Positions 1 through 12,330 are shown, counted from the first letter of the stretch. The stretch: DNA of 64,000 nucleotides from Saxidomus purpurata (GCA_022818135.1 JAFMSR010000002.1:41414745-41478744); one strand, 5' to 3'. Notes: generated by a model not told the origin, from the sequence alone. Program-made: numbers and translations.

Positions 1-145
1 ATAAAATTGAGGTACTTCTGACATGAAAACTGTAGACACAGTCAATTTTTTTGTGTGAAAAGCAAAGAAACGAAGTGCAGTCGACTGAATATTTTTTGAT
101 GGCCTTTTTAAATATTTATGATATTATCTTAGCTATTTTTTCCCT

Positions 146-235
146 TACCTTACGGTGTAATGGATAAAGCCGATAACTCATACACTTTTGTGTTAGTGTA
201 CTTTTACGAATCCACGAGTTCGAATCCCATCAAAA
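146..235 (+). pseudogene. tRNA-Arg-like pseudogene or SINE head
   Basis: An 'aatggataa' A-box-like stretch at 160-168 is followed by a B-box-like 'gagttcgaatccc' at 215-227, about the tRNA spacing, and the order resembles tRNA-Arg. The arms do not pair cleanly into a cloverleaf, so this is read as a decayed tRNA or the head of a tRNA-derived SINE rather than a working tRNA gene. Confidence 0.4.
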
Positions 236-650
236 CCCAATTTTTTAAATATTTTTTTTTCTGCTGTTTTAATGACCATTTTTAGCTTTTTAACCATTTT
301 AGAATATTTTACAGCAATTAATCATAAAAATTTTCATTAATGTCAAATTAATAAGGATAATGGTAATGAAAAAATATAGAGCATTCCTGGACATCTGTAT
401 AAATATTATTTGGTAACAGTAAAGTTTCGATACTAGAGGTCAGTCAGTAGATGTGGTGTGGTGTCAGGTTTTGCTTGTTCAACCAGAATTGGTTTCCTCG
501 AGTTCTTTTGGAGCCATGCCTCTATATCAACCATCACCAATTTCCCAAATATTTACATGGTATTATTGTTTGTTGGCCCGCTGTGATACTTTGTATCACA
601 GTTTTTCTTGTTGTTCTATGCCAAGTTGTAAATCAGTGACATCGGACATT
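236..650. other. AT-rich intergenic stretch, nothing recognised
   Basis: Short overlapping open frames occur at 451-839, but they show no recognisable domain and run into the MITE and transposon that follow. I see no exon, RNA gene or repeat structure that I can support. Confidence 0.4.
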
Positions 651-657
651 TTGGAGT

Positions 658-744
658 TTAAAGGGGCATACCCTATACCTAATGCAAAACTAAAAACCCT
701 GCAAAACGTAAATTATAGAATCTTTGGAAGTATAACAACTTCAA
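658..744 (-). mobile_element. Truncated TTAA-flanked MITE, copy 3
   Basis: TTAA at 658-661 is followed by AGGGGCATACCC and by about 75 bp matching, with mismatches, one end of the two full MITE copies at 14838-15209 and 23035-23402 (shared 'attatagaatctttggaagt'). The match stops where the hairpin-ended element at 745-2455 begins, so this copy looks cut by that insertion. Strand is given relative to copy 1. Confidence 0.6.
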
Positions 745-2455
745 CCAAGAGGGCCAAGATGTCCCTATATCGCTCACCTAAGTACAAGACTACTTACCTG
801 GCGAGTGTGGTCGATTTTAACCCAAGAGGCATGATTTGAACAAAGTAGGTGGGAGACCACTAGATAATGTTATATTATACCTAATAGGTTTTCCAATATA
901 TGTATTTGTAAAACAAGTGGCCCCCTTGGGTGGGACCAATATATACTGACCCCAGGGGCATAATATGAACAAACTTTGAAGAGGTCTACTAGGCAATGAT
1001 ACATGTAAAATATCTCAGCTCTAGGCCTTGTGGTTTCAGAGAAGTTTTTAAAAGTTTTTCCGATATAAGCTTATGTAAAACTAAGTTTCCCCCGGGTGGT
1101 GTCAATTTTGACCCGGCGATCGTAATTTGAACAATCTTGATACAGGTCCACTAGAAAATGCTTCATGCCAAATATCTAAGCCATAGGCGATGTGGTTTCA
1201 GCGAAGATTTTAAAAAGTTTTTCCTATTTGTTGCCATAGCAACCAGAGTTCAGCATGGAATGAAATTCTTCGAACAATTTTGGTAGAGCTTCATGCAAGG
1301 AACATCTCTATTATATTTCGATTAACCACCGAATGAAATGAAAATAACTTATATTGTGTATTATTTGTAATGCTTGACACACCTGTCTATCCTACTATGT
1401 TGAGTGATGGAAGACATACGCTTTTTTGTGTGAAAAACAACCTGTAGTTCCACAATGTCTCACCGTCTTCAAAATTGATTCCATCTGGAGTGAGTCTCTG
1501 GAGCGACTTAAAATTGTAAGAACATTTCTCTACCACTAGGGGATCAGTGACCTTTTTGGTACTGTAAAGGTCCCTGGTTGTCGGCGAAGTTGAACATACA
1601 GGTGTCTAAAAAAAGCTCAATGACCATCAACTCACCAAGGCACAAATGTTATGCGACAGACTCTTGGGATTGCGCAGCCTTGCATGGCAAACACTCGCAT
1701 TCTCAAACTTCCATTGCCTAAAAAGACGAGACATCTCTCTGCGAACTATCATTCAGATAGAAGTATTGTAGACACACTAATTGTATGACAATATATTCAT
1801 TTACGTTATGTACACAGAGACCAACTAGTATGTTAAATGCTATTCTGATACATTTTCATGATGATAGAATGCATCATGCGCTATATCATGTTCACAAGCT
1901 TGTCTTTCATTTGACATGGTTATCTACTGTTAAAAAAAGTAGTTATTGACCCCATGTGACAAAATTTAAAATATCAGGAAAACCATTTTGAGATCAATTT
2001 CAATGCAAATTGGGTATCAACTGTGTCCTTTAGAGTTTTTACACGGTTTTCCTTTGATTTGATCCTGTGGCCTAATTTTTTACCCATTTGACCCAGTTAC
2101 AAACCTGGTCTAGATATCATCGAGACAATCATTCTCAATAATCTTCATGATTGGTGGTCAAATGTGGCCCCTAGAGTGTCAACAAGGTTTACCTTTGATT
2201 TGTCAAGTTGTCACTTGACCTAATTTTTGACCAGAGATAATGTATCTTTTAAAACGGACCTACATTTTACCATGGCACTCATTCTGACCAAATTTCATGA
2301 AGATCCAGTAAAATATGTAGCCTAAGGTTAAGTGTGAACGGACGACAGACAGACATACCGACGGACATCAAGCTAGACAGACAGACATACGAAGGACATC
2401 AAGCAATTACAATAGCTTGATCACCTTGAGCACTTTGTGCTCAGGTGAGCTAAAA
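745..2455 (-). mobile_element. Hairpin-ended non-autonomous element, family A, copy 1
   Basis: Read on the minus strand it begins with a hairpin made of AGCTCACCTGAGCAC and GTGCTCAAGGTGATCA-type arms (2424-2453). It ends in a second decayed hairpin ('agggccaagatgtccct', 752-768) followed by CTCTTG. Inside are copies of a unit with 'ctaggccttgtggtttcag', 'tgaccc' and 'ggtccactag', shared with the copy at 23641-24966. A 'gacggacagacagac' tract lies near 2338-2400. No transposase frame is visible. Class is uncertain; see findings. Confidence 0.6.
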
Positions 2456-2535
2456 GACAATGACAGTCTCTTCAAGGCTCTTAATATGTTAAATATACCT
2501 AATTGAAACACAAATAAGAACTCCATGATTTATAA

Positions 2536-3518
2536 CAAGAGGGCCATCATGACAACATTAAGTCTAGTGTGAGGTAAGCCAATATTAAAGTTGACATATG
2601 CATGCAAAACTGTATACATTGTCAACATTTCATTTCTGTTGCTTAAAAAACAAGAAGTACATGTAGGTCAATTGGTTAAGTGACCCTGGGTCGGCGCCAA
2701 CTTTGAACCAGAGTATGATTTTTTACAATCTTGATGCAGGTCCACTAGGCAATGCTACAAGCAAAGTATCTTTAAGTTTTAAAATTTCTTTATTTAACTC
2801 TTGGTAAAACAAATGACTCCTGGGCGGGGTCAAGTTTTACCCCAGTGGGCATAATCTGAATAAATTTGAGAGAGAACCACTAGGCAATGTTACATACAAA
2901 ATATCTAAGATCTGAGCCTTTTGTTTTTTGACATTTAATGTTACCCTAGTGCATAGCCAATTTAGACCCGTGGGGATTTTAATATGAACAACTTTGGTAG
3001 GGATGACAATGCTACAAACCAAATATCTAAGCTCTGGGACTTGCAATTTTAGAGGTTCACCAAAATAACATTTCTGTGAAATTGTTTGAAAACCAAATCA
3101 GTGGCTTCAGAGAAGATTTTCGAAGTTAACCATATAGCCATATACTGGAAATAAGACCAGTTCCCTGGCAGCCATGTTCACTGACGAGTCAATTTTTTAA
3201 AAGCAATTTTTAAAAGCAATTTTTAAAAGCAATTTTTAAAAGAAATTTGTAGGGGGTCATCCAAGGAAATTTTCTGTACAACTGTTTTAAAATCTGCACG
3301 AGACATGTGGTTTCTGACAAGATGATCTTTCAAGCTTTTCCGTTTGCCTGAACCCATTTTATTTGACTGGATATGAGAGAAGACCACCGAAGGATCATTC
3401 CTGTGAAGTTTTGTTGAAATTGGCCAAGTTGTTAAGGAGATGTTGTTCAAAGCAATTTTTGATGGACGGACGGTCGGATGCCAGACATTTAACGATCCTA
3501 AGTGCTCAGGTGAGCTAA
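2536..3518 (-). mobile_element. Hairpin-ended non-autonomous element, family A, copy 2
   Basis: Same family and orientation as the element just upstream. The minus-strand 3' hairpin (agggccatcatgacaac, decayed) is at about 2540 and the 5' 'tagctcacctgagcac' end is at 3503-3517. It contains a 13-bp tandem repeat (unit gcaatttttaaaa, about four copies) at 3190-3245. It has no coding potential beyond short chance frames. Confidence 0.55.
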
Positions 3519-3878
3519 AAACAGGAACTTATTATTTGAATGTAATAATACACTTAATATTCATGATGCATGAACATTGTACTGTCAAACTTTTAGCTCG
3601 AATATTTACAGCGGACAGCAAAGTGATATTGAAACGTTAGAAAATGCATTTGGATAAATGTGAAGACTGGTAGAACAAATTAAGCAGCATCAAAGGACGT
3701 TTGCAGACATATAAAAGAAAATCACAAAATGACCTGAACACTAGCTTTGTGTACAAAATGTATGAACATCTAAACTTATTAGGAAAAGCTTCATATCAAG
3801 GCACCTTGTACTGAAGCATGGATTTCGGCAATTGAAGCTAGATAACTCGCTATTTCTGCTTGTCACGGAGACGTCTCT
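3519..3878. other. Spacer before transposase relic
   Basis: No gene is recognised. The stretch separates the hairpin-ended element from the acidic reading frame at 3879 and may hold the 5' end of the decayed Kolobok-like element. Confidence 0.3.
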
Positions 3879-5362
3879 ATGAATAGTGCTCACTACTACA
3901 ACGACATTAGTGAGGATGAGTCAACATTCGATATTTTGGAAGAGTTGGAAGAGTTACAAGAGAGTGGAGATACTAGCAACTTTCGGGATACAATAAATGA
4001 TTTCAATGTTAATTTATTGTCGGAAGAGTAAATTAGTGATGCTTTCGTGTTGGAAGAACCAGACTGTGAAATCAGAGCAAAAGACGGTGATGTTAGTCAT
4101 TCTAAAAGTTTAACCAGTGAAAATATGAGTGATGGTAAAGTTAGTTGTGCGTCGACAGGTGTTAGTTCTAGTAATGCAGGAACTGAGGAAGGATCTAAGT
4201 GTAACGTTAACGATTAAAGTGCTGCAGGTAGCGGTTAGGAAAAAAGTGTTCATGAGTACAATGACATCTCGTCGATTAGTGAAGACGAAAATGTGAGGAT
4301 TGGAGACTAAACTGGTATGAATAATGATGCTTCGCATGCTTCAAGTGTAAGTAATGATAGCAGTGATGTTATCGTGGTGGTGATGATTTCAGTTATGATG
4401 AAAGAGATGATTATGTGGAAAGTGTTACTGAGATCTGTGTAGTTGGTGATAATGTTGAAAGTTGATGCAAATGACATAATTGTAATCAGTGATGATGAGG
4501 ATAGCAAACAGCGTATCTGTAGGGAAACAGCAACAACACCACATGTGTGTTACTGGACCAACATCGTCAGAAAGATTTTTAATTGTACAACGGAGACACT
4601 GTTATGCATGAGCATATGGACACCAGCATTGATGCTTGGGATTATTAAATATAAATGATTTGAATTACATTTATATATGATACTTACATTATATTTCATT
4701 GATAATGCATTAGGTACATTTTGTTTTATTCATTTCAGAAACAGAATATATGAAATTGCAATATGTATTTATTCTAGTAGACCTGTGTATACCAACAAGC
4801 GTGATCTAGCGTAGAAATCCATGGATCACACAAAATATGCAACGTCAGTTAAATATATCAGTGTTTGGACACAAACAGATCCCATTGTATTAGACTCTGA
4901 AAGCTTAGAGCAAACATCGGACATTGCCAAATTTAAAACGTGCCCAACATTTTCAACACCTACTAGAAGAGTCCTTCCAAAAAAGATTAGTGGCATTGAT
5001 AATAGTGTGGAAAATATACGTGACATATCTACAGCAAGTTTATTTGGAGATGACTCGTGTGACTTTACTTTCACAACGGAAATGGTGGAATCGGAGAGCG
5101 ATTCGGAAAGTGAATTTTGTGAACATACAGATGCTGACAATGTGAATGAAAGAAAATTCATTGTTTTTGAAAGTTGTATTGATCAGCTGTTTTAGTATAT
5201 ATGCTGTCCAATATGCAGGTCATCTGTTAGAATGGAAGACACTATACGGGACACAACAGAAAGCAGTTTCTAAAATGTGACCTTCACTGCTACCACGGAC
5301 ATCACATTTTGAAATGGTCATCCCACCCAAGGTTAGGAAAGATGCCTGCTGGAAATATTCTC
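3879..5362 (+). pseudogene. Decayed Kolobok-like transposase (N-terminal part)
   Basis: Broken reading frames line up like the front half of a Kolobok-type (TTAA-target DNA transposon) transposase. First comes an acidic, Ser-rich frame from the ATG at 3879 (NDISEDES..., stop at 4029), continued with several stops to about 4440. A SUMO-interaction-like IIVISDDEDS follows at about 4477-4506. Next is an open frame at 4821-5195 with SVKYISVWTQTDP and ending KFIVFESCIDQLF, then a frameshift into LKCDLHCYHGHHILKW and SSHPRLGKMPAGNIL at 5258-5362. The Cys-x3-Cys-x2-Gly-His pair followed by W-S-x-P and AGN-IL is the family pattern as I remember it. The catalytic part would lie in the gap. At least five stops or frameshifts make it non-functional. 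Confidence 0.6.
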
Positions 5363-5862
5363 NNNNNNNNNNNNNNNNNNNNNNNNNNNNNNNNNNNNNN
5401 NNNNNNNNNNNNNNNNNNNNNNNNNNNNNNNNNNNNNNNNNNNNNNNNNNNNNNNNNNNNNNNNNNNNNNNNNNNNNNNNNNNNNNNNNNNNNNNNNNNN
5501 NNNNNNNNNNNNNNNNNNNNNNNNNNNNNNNNNNNNNNNNNNNNNNNNNNNNNNNNNNNNNNNNNNNNNNNNNNNNNNNNNNNNNNNNNNNNNNNNNNNN
5601 NNNNNNNNNNNNNNNNNNNNNNNNNNNNNNNNNNNNNNNNNNNNNNNNNNNNNNNNNNNNNNNNNNNNNNNNNNNNNNNNNNNNNNNNNNNNNNNNNNNN
5701 NNNNNNNNNNNNNNNNNNNNNNNNNNNNNNNNNNNNNNNNNNNNNNNNNNNNNNNNNNNNNNNNNNNNNNNNNNNNNNNNNNNNNNNNNNNNNNNNNNNN
5801 NNNNNNNNNNNNNNNNNNNNNNNNNNNNNNNNNNNNNNNNNNNNNNNNNNNNNNNNNNNNNN
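5363..5862. other. Assembly gap, 500 N
   Basis: Exactly 500 unresolved bases, the usual placeholder length, so the real size is unknown. The left flank is transposase relic and the right flank is GAA coding sequence. The gap therefore hides the transposon's remainder and probably GAA sequence such as the signal peptide and most of the trefoil domain. Confidence 0.98.
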
Positions 5863-6060
5863 AACTGTTCCAGGCTTGGAGGAGTTCCATTATGTTTCTA
5901 CCCCAGTAACTATCAAGGTTACACAGTGAAGAGCATGCAGAAGTTAGACACAGGGGTGAAGGTCATGTTACAGATGTCTCGACCTTCAGGATGGCCGAAT
6001 GATATACAGCATCTGGCTCTTGATGTCACATTTGATAACGCCCACAGACTTCACTTCAAG
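5863..6060 (+). CDS. GAA: GAA-like alpha-glucosidase, first visible exon (partial)
   Basis: Encodes the end of the P-type trefoil domain (GVPLCFYPSNYQGY, compare the family's PWCFFP) and the start of the N-terminal beta-sandwich, ending NAHRLHFK before a GT donor at 6061 in phase 0. The true start is unknown: it may lie in the gap, or the 'tgttccag' at 5866-5873 could be an acceptor, starting the exon at 5874. Human GAA exon 2 ends at the same protein position. Confidence 0.85.
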
Positions 6061-6244
6061 GTACATTTTCTTTAATGGAAACTGACTTGTCACTGTTGTA
6101 ATGAATAGAGTTGAATTGTTCACTTTCAAAATGAAAGCTTAGTATTATAGCGTTTTATCTGTTAGTATTTATAGAGAACAAAAAACTTTATAGAGGTAAA
6201 CAAGCCAGATATACCATGATTTTATTACCGGTATATTTTTTTAG

Positions 6245-6399
6245 TTTTATGATCCAAATAATGCACGGTATGAAGTGCCGGTCAAACTGTCAAAATCAGC
6301 CAATGAGGTTACAGCTATGGATACAACATTTAACGTAGATATACCGTCACAGGGACCGTTCTACATCACAGTAACACGGAAATCTACAGGCAAAGTATT
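6245..6399 (+). CDS. GAA: GAA-like exon (human exon 3 equivalent)
   Basis: AG at 6243-6244 and donor gtaagt at 6400. It reads FYDPNNARYEVPVKL..., matching the family's KDP-N-RYEVP segment, and ends GKVL with the last codon split in phase 2. Part of the N-terminal beta-sandwich of the GH31 fold. It is 155 nt long, slightly longer than the recalled human exon (146). Confidence 0.9.
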
Positions 6400-6795
6400 G
6401 TAAGTTATTTGTCGATCATATACCATGACTCATTGGCTAGTGAGGTAGTCAACATGGGTAGTCTGATATTCTATCAACTTTTCTTTTTAAAATATGCACA
6501 TCAAGATTGAAACTCTTATGGTTGAAATTAATTGCTGGAGTTACTTGCCAACTAAAATATTGTTTTCATATGTAGGTCAAGGTATTTTAAAACTTGAAAC
6601 AGTGGTCTCTTCTACTTATAAAAATTTCACAGATTTTACTGATTCATTTCCCTTTTTTAATAGACTTACAAACGTAGTCTGTACAAAACTATTCATATAA
6701 GCTATTGTATAAGGAAAAAGTTTTTTACTGTGTTCTGGTGTTATGATGAGGTTTTTTCTGTGACGGGAAAATTGAGATCATTTGTTCATGAACAG

Positions 6796-6964
6796 ATTCA
6801 GTACTCAAGGAGTCACTCCATTGGTGTTTGCGAACCAGTTTATCCAGATTGGTACCCAGCTCAGCACCAAATACATATATGGTCTCGGAGAACACCGGTC
6901 CGCATTCCTGGTCAGTACAAACTGGACAAAACTGGCATTTTGGAGCAGGGATCATCCACCATCT
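6796..6964 (+). CDS. GAA: GAA-like exon (human exon 4 equivalent)
   Basis: Starts after AG at 6794-6795, completes the split Leu codon, then reads FSTQGVTPLVFANQF and KYIYGLGEHRSAFLVSTNWT, matching the GH31 N-terminal 'ITGLAEH' region. It ends DHPPS before gtaaga at 6965, phase 0. NWT is an N-glycosylation sequon. Longer overlapping open frames here (to 7014) run into the intron and are not used. Confidence 0.92.
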
Positions 6965-7599
6965 GTAAGAATCTAGTTAATGTCAGATTGCAAATGTTTT
7001 CATTTCACAATTAAAAGTTTATTTAAAGGCTAAAGTTATATGAATTTGAACCTCCAAGTGTCTGTAATGCAGCTGTATTTCATAGACCGTGTTTTATTCT
7101 GAAGATCTGAAACAAGTAGTTTTGCAGCATATGAATTCCTATAGCTTGATTTATCTACAGTAGAGCTTCTAGTTACACTGTCATAGAGAAATAAATTAGT
7201 ACAACCTAATTATGCCATATTTAATTGCTTTTGGTCAAAGGTTTGGACCAAAGTATAGTTATTGAATCATAAAGTGCTCAGCTGTCTATGATTAATTACA
7301 TGTAAGTGGCAGGTTGTTTTTAATTTTTATAAAACCTTCTCCATTGTGGTTAACTAAAATGTTAAGTATTTAACACTTATTCGTAAAATTAGTTTAATGT
7401 ACTTTGCTGTTAACCATACAGTTTGCATGTCTATGCCTCATGGGCTTTAAATGGATTTATGTGAGATAAATGTGTTCACTTGATACTTGTAAACTTGTTG
7501 CTCTATATATTAAGCCAGTGAAAGGAGAATGTATCAATAAATATTCAGCCAATCACATGTCACTATCTGATACTACAGCTTTGTACTGATTTCTTGTAG

Positions 7600-7696
7600 C
7601 TAAATTCCAATTTGTATGGTGTTCATCCATTCTACCTGAATATAGAGGATGACAACAATGCACATGGTGTGTTTCTGCTCAACAGCAATGCAATGG
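7600..7696 (+). CDS. GAA: GAA-like exon (human exon 5 equivalent)
   Basis: The acceptor ttcttgtag ends at 7599. The exon encodes [18 protein letters not shown] and [12 protein letters not shown], the classic GH31 'LYG-HPFY...[11 protein letters not shown]' block. Donor gttagt at 7697, phase 1. Length 97 nt equals the recalled human exon 5. Confidence 0.93.
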
Positions 7697-8665
7697 GTTA
7701 GTATAATATCTTCCTGCAACACCAGCAAGTAAAATTAAAAAATACCTACTTTGTACAAAATGACAAGGTTGTTTTTTGATGTAGATAAATTGTAGAGTAT
7801 GCTTGCTGTACATTCAGATCTTAATCAAACTTGCATGTGGATTGCAACAAGGTCTTTTTCAGACTCGATTATAGACTAGATAGGACTAATAAATTTAAGG
7901 TTATTGTCCTTGTTTCATCAAAAGTTGCTTTTATGTTTCTGGGTATTGTGGAAGATTTGCCCTAAATTCAGAAAAAAATCTTTTATTCAATTCTATTAAA
8001 CTTTGTCAGTTGATAGATAGGGTAAAACAGCTCAGATCCTATTTAGAATTTGCTCAGCCTGATAATATACACCTTGGCCCTGGGCCCTAGAATTAACATA
8101 TGGACCCTTAAATTGTGCACGCAGCCTTGCACATCAGTCTGTGGCACGAAATACAAAATGTAGTGACTTCGTTTGGTTTTAAGGAATCCTATCAAATATG
8201 TTATATTTAGATCTTTATTCACTATCTAAGTTTGGTCTGAGTTCTCTGTTTACCCAGGTGAGCAATATAGGGCAATCATGGTCCTCTTGCACATTTTTTT
8301 TTGCTATTTCCTGTTAGTTTCTGGATCAATACCTGTCGGATCTTGATAAATACAAAAATCAAACTGACGCAAAAATTAATTACATTTTGAGAGAAAATCT
8401 TTGCTCAAAAATTTGCATCTATATGTTACTTTAGAAATTATCTGTGGCTTTGAAATGCTTCAATTTTGGTAAAAGCACTCCATGGCATAGATTCTTTCGA
8501 TCCTTATACATGTATGCCGAATTTATGAAAAATGTCTTTACTACTATTGACCTTTTTCAGTCCCGCGATAATGTGTAATAGGGCATGAATAGCGGCTGTT
8601 TGAATTCATCCCCTATTTCAGACCACCATTCAAGATATCATACATAGCTACATTATGCAAATTTA

Positions 8666-9183
8666 TTATACCTCCGAAATCATAGTGTGAGAGGGGATAT
8701 ACTGGATTCAGCTTGTCCGTCCGTTCATCCTAAATGTCCAAAACCCCTGGTCAGAATATAATGATATTTCACACAAGTGATAAGTACAATGCCTAGTTAA
8801 GCATGGTTTATGTTTCGGGTCTCTAGGTCAATGGGAAGGTCACAGGGGCTCAAGATAGTAAAATCTTGTGGACGCTAAATCTCCAAAATTGAATTTAATG
8901 ATACTTCACACAAGTGATATGAACAATGCCTAATTGTGCATGGTCTATGATTCGGGTCACTAGGTCAAAGGTCAAGGTCACAGGGGCTCGAGATAGTAAA
9001 ATCTTGTGAATGCTAAATCTCCAAAACCCCTGGTCAGAATTTAATTATACTTCACAGAAGTTGTGCAGGTCCAGTTATTAAAGCATCAAATATTACATAA
9101 ATTTCATATACTGTGTCAGTGGTGTGTTCGGGGGTGGGGGGGGGGGGGTGGGGGTATTCATCACCTTCCATGATAGTACTAGC
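8666..9183 (+). mobile_element. Helitron-like non-autonomous element in GAA intron
   Basis: Begins 'tatacctccgaaatc' and carries two internal near-repeats containing 'aggtcacaggggctc' and 'aaatcttgtg-a-gctaaatctcc' (8830-9030). A G-run lies at 9131-9155. It ends in a short hairpin (atca...tgat) followed by CTAG at 9179-9182. The end resembles Helitron/Helentron termini and is shared in style with the element at 11166-12330. No protein is encoded. Confidence 0.45.
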
Positions 9184-9715
9184 TTTTTTAATCTTCTAAT
9201 ATAAAAAAATATATGACTGTGATAGTATGCAGAATATGTCAGATTCAGAAGCTAACCAAGTAGACAATCAATTTAAATGAGTACCAATAAATTGAAACTG
9301 CACAAAGTTTTCACATAGAAAATGACGTCAGTAGGATGATGAAACCATTTTCATTCATTGTTTTGTCTCTTGGTATCAAAACAGTCATGGTTATTCCTGA
9401 AAATTTACTGAAATATTACTTCTATTTCTATGTTTTATTTTCTGTAGGGGAGTAAATTAGGAATGTAGGAAGGAGCTACTTCTATATGTGAAATTCCACC
9501 TACTTTTCCGGGTGCTTTATTCATATCAAAGCACTCCAATTGACTATAGAATTATACCATAGGCATACTAAAATAATGTTCAGCCAATGTGTCTGGCAGT
9601 AATTGATCAATGGTTCAAATTACAAGAAACCTTCTTCACATGAAGACCTTTACAATAGCTTTATAAAATTTCAGAAACAAGAATGAAACAAAAATGGAGT
9701 AACGTCTGACTATAA

Positions 9716-10012
<297 letters not shown>

Positions 10013-11165
10013 TAGTCCATGCTGATAACATCCATCTGCTGAGGGATTATTGTCCAAAAATTAAATTTTCATTTTAGATTGGCTTGTCCAAAAATGAGGA
10101 AGCATGTCCTGGCACAAGTAATCCTAGCTTAATGAAAATCACCATCAGTTGACTTCATACCATCATATAGGAATACCTCCAAACTTGGCACAAGGGTTTC
10201 AAGGCAACTTCTATTTTGTCCATCAAGATCTCATTTCAGCAAAATTATGCCGGTTGCAAACGTTATACTTTTGTTCTGTTTCTGTTTGGCTTAAATGTTT
10301 GAGTAAAAATTTACAATGAATTTTAACTCATAGCCCAGTACTTGCAGGGGGAACCAGTCTCATATGTCATGCACTAAAGTCTTGTCCCTAACCAATCAGA
10401 GGCAAAGCTGCCATTAAACATTTTGCACACAATTCACAAGAAAACAGAAAAAATATTTTTAAAAAGTGCAAACTGTAGCAATCAAACTTTATGGATTAGA
10501 ATTTCTTTGCAAATTAATGCTATACAGGAGAGTTTGTCACCCAACAGCCCATTCACCAACCAATTATCAATTGGCCCTTGGAACCCTGCAATTGTGCATT
10601 CAATTAAAATTGAGCGATCTACACTTATAATCACATAATCTCAACATACACTCATCATTACCTCAATCAACAGACAAGAGAACATAACTCTATGTGGGTT
10701 TTTGTCAGAATTATGTCCCTTTTATGACTTAGAAAAATACATTGTATCTGGGTAAAATCCCTGTATTGAGTTAAGCCTTTGAGATATTGCTGTTGAACTC
10801 TGAATACTTGTTTGCATCATGAACCCCATTCTGTATGTAAGAGAAGGTAAATCTGTCAAGGATTTACAAAAAACTTACGTCATTTTATTGACTTACAATC
10901 TCGGTTAAGTTTTTCGTAGCAGCCTATTTATTGACTTAACCGTTTGAGATATTATTTTGAAAGTTAGGATACTTGTGTACCATCATGACACTCATGATCT
11001 GTAAGCAAAAGTAGTTAATTCTGTCAAAAATATTGTTTTATTGAATTAGAAATTCCTAGTTGAAGTCTTGTGTCATGATCATAAATCATTAACCAATTAA
11101 AGTATTGTTTTAAAACTTTGCTGTAGTGTTCCTGGTTATCAAACAGTTGAATAAGGTACTCTTTA

Positions 11166-12330
11166 TTATACCCCCAAAACGAAGTTTAGGGGGGTATATA
11201 GGAGTCACCCGGTGGTTGGTCGGTCGGTCGGTCGGGCGGTCGGTCGGGCGGTCTGTTGCATTTTCCTTGTCCGGAGCATAACTTGAAAACTACTAGTTGG
11301 AATTCAATACAACTTCATACAATGGTCAAGCACATTGAGAGGAAGTGCAGTGCACAAGAACTATAACTCCATCTTCACTAATTACAGAGTTTTGCCCTTT
11401 GTTACTTTTCCTTGTCCGGAGCATAACTTGAAAACTACTAGTTGGAATTCAATACAACTTCATACAATGATCAAGCACCTCAGAGGAAGTGCGTGTACAA
11501 GAACTATAACTCTATCTTGAGTATTTACGAGTTATTGCCCTTTGTTACTTTTACTTGTCCGGAGCATAACTTGAAAACTACAGGTTGGAATTCAATACAC
11601 TTCATACAATGGCCAAGCACATTGAGAGGAAGTGCAGTGCACAAGAACTATAACTCCATCTTGACTAATTACAGAGTAATTGCCCTTTTGTTACTTTTCC
11701 TTGTCCGGAGCATAGCTTGAAAACTACTGGTTGGAATTCAGTACAACTTCATACAATGATCAAGCACCTCAGAGGAAGTGCAGTGTACAATAACTATAAC
11801 TCTATCTTGAATATTTACTGAGTTTTGCCCTTTGTTACTTTTCCTTGTCCGAAGCATAACTTGAAAACTACTAGTTGGAATTCAGTACAACCTCATACAA
11901 TGGTCAAGTACTTTAGAGGAAGTGCAGTGCACAGGAACCATAACTCCATCTTGACTCATTACAGAGTTATTACCCTTTGTTACTTTTTCCTTGTCCGGAG
12001 CATAACTTGAAAACTTCTGGTTTGAATTGAATACAACTTCTACAATGGTCAGCACAGTGAGAGGGAGTGCAGTGCACGGAACCATAACTCCATCTTGACT
12101 AATTACAGTGTTATTGCCCTTTTGTTACTTTTTCCCTGTCTGGAGCATTTTTCGAAAACTCCAAGTTGGAATTCAATACAACTTCATACAATGGTCAAGC
12201 ACAATGAGAGGAACTTCTAAGAACAATATCTCTTTTTAGTTTGTTTGCAAGGTATTATGTTACTACGAACTTCTTCAGTTTATAAAGCAATCCTTTTGGG
12301 GGTATTAATCACATTTAGTGATAGCTCTAG
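11166..12330 (+). mobile_element. Helitron-like element with about 145-bp internal repeats
   Basis: The 5' end is a hairpin of tatacccccaaaa and a gtttaggggggtata-type arm (11166-11200), followed by a (ggtc)n tract at 11216-11255. About seven tandem units, spaced 135-146 bp, each contain 'cttgtccggagcataact'. The 3' end has the hairpin atcac-attta-gtgat followed by CTAG at 12327-12330. It sits in the intron between the exons ending at 9988 and starting at 12495. Open frames inside are repeat artefacts. Confidence 0.6.

Noticed and set aside
451..839. 128-codon plus-strand open frame
   Set aside because: Its second half translates the truncated MITE and the start of the hairpin-ended element, so it is not a gene.
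4110..5161. Minus-strand open frames across the transposase relic
   Set aside because: Shadows of the acidic, Ser-rich plus-strand frames, with no recognisable domain.
5314..5362. Reading MVIPPKVRKDACWK before the gap as the start of the GAA trefoil domain (P-P..R.D.C spacing)
   Set aside because: The neighbouring frame gives LKCDLHCYHGHHILKW...GKMPAGNIL, a much better match to a Kolobok-like transposase that continues from the relic upstream. Frame continuity across 500 placeholder Ns means nothing.
11335..12085. Chain of 60-90 codon frames (HNLKTTSWNS-type)
   Set aside because: Chance frames in the 145-bp internal repeats of the Helitron-like element, recurring with the repeat and lacking coding signatures.
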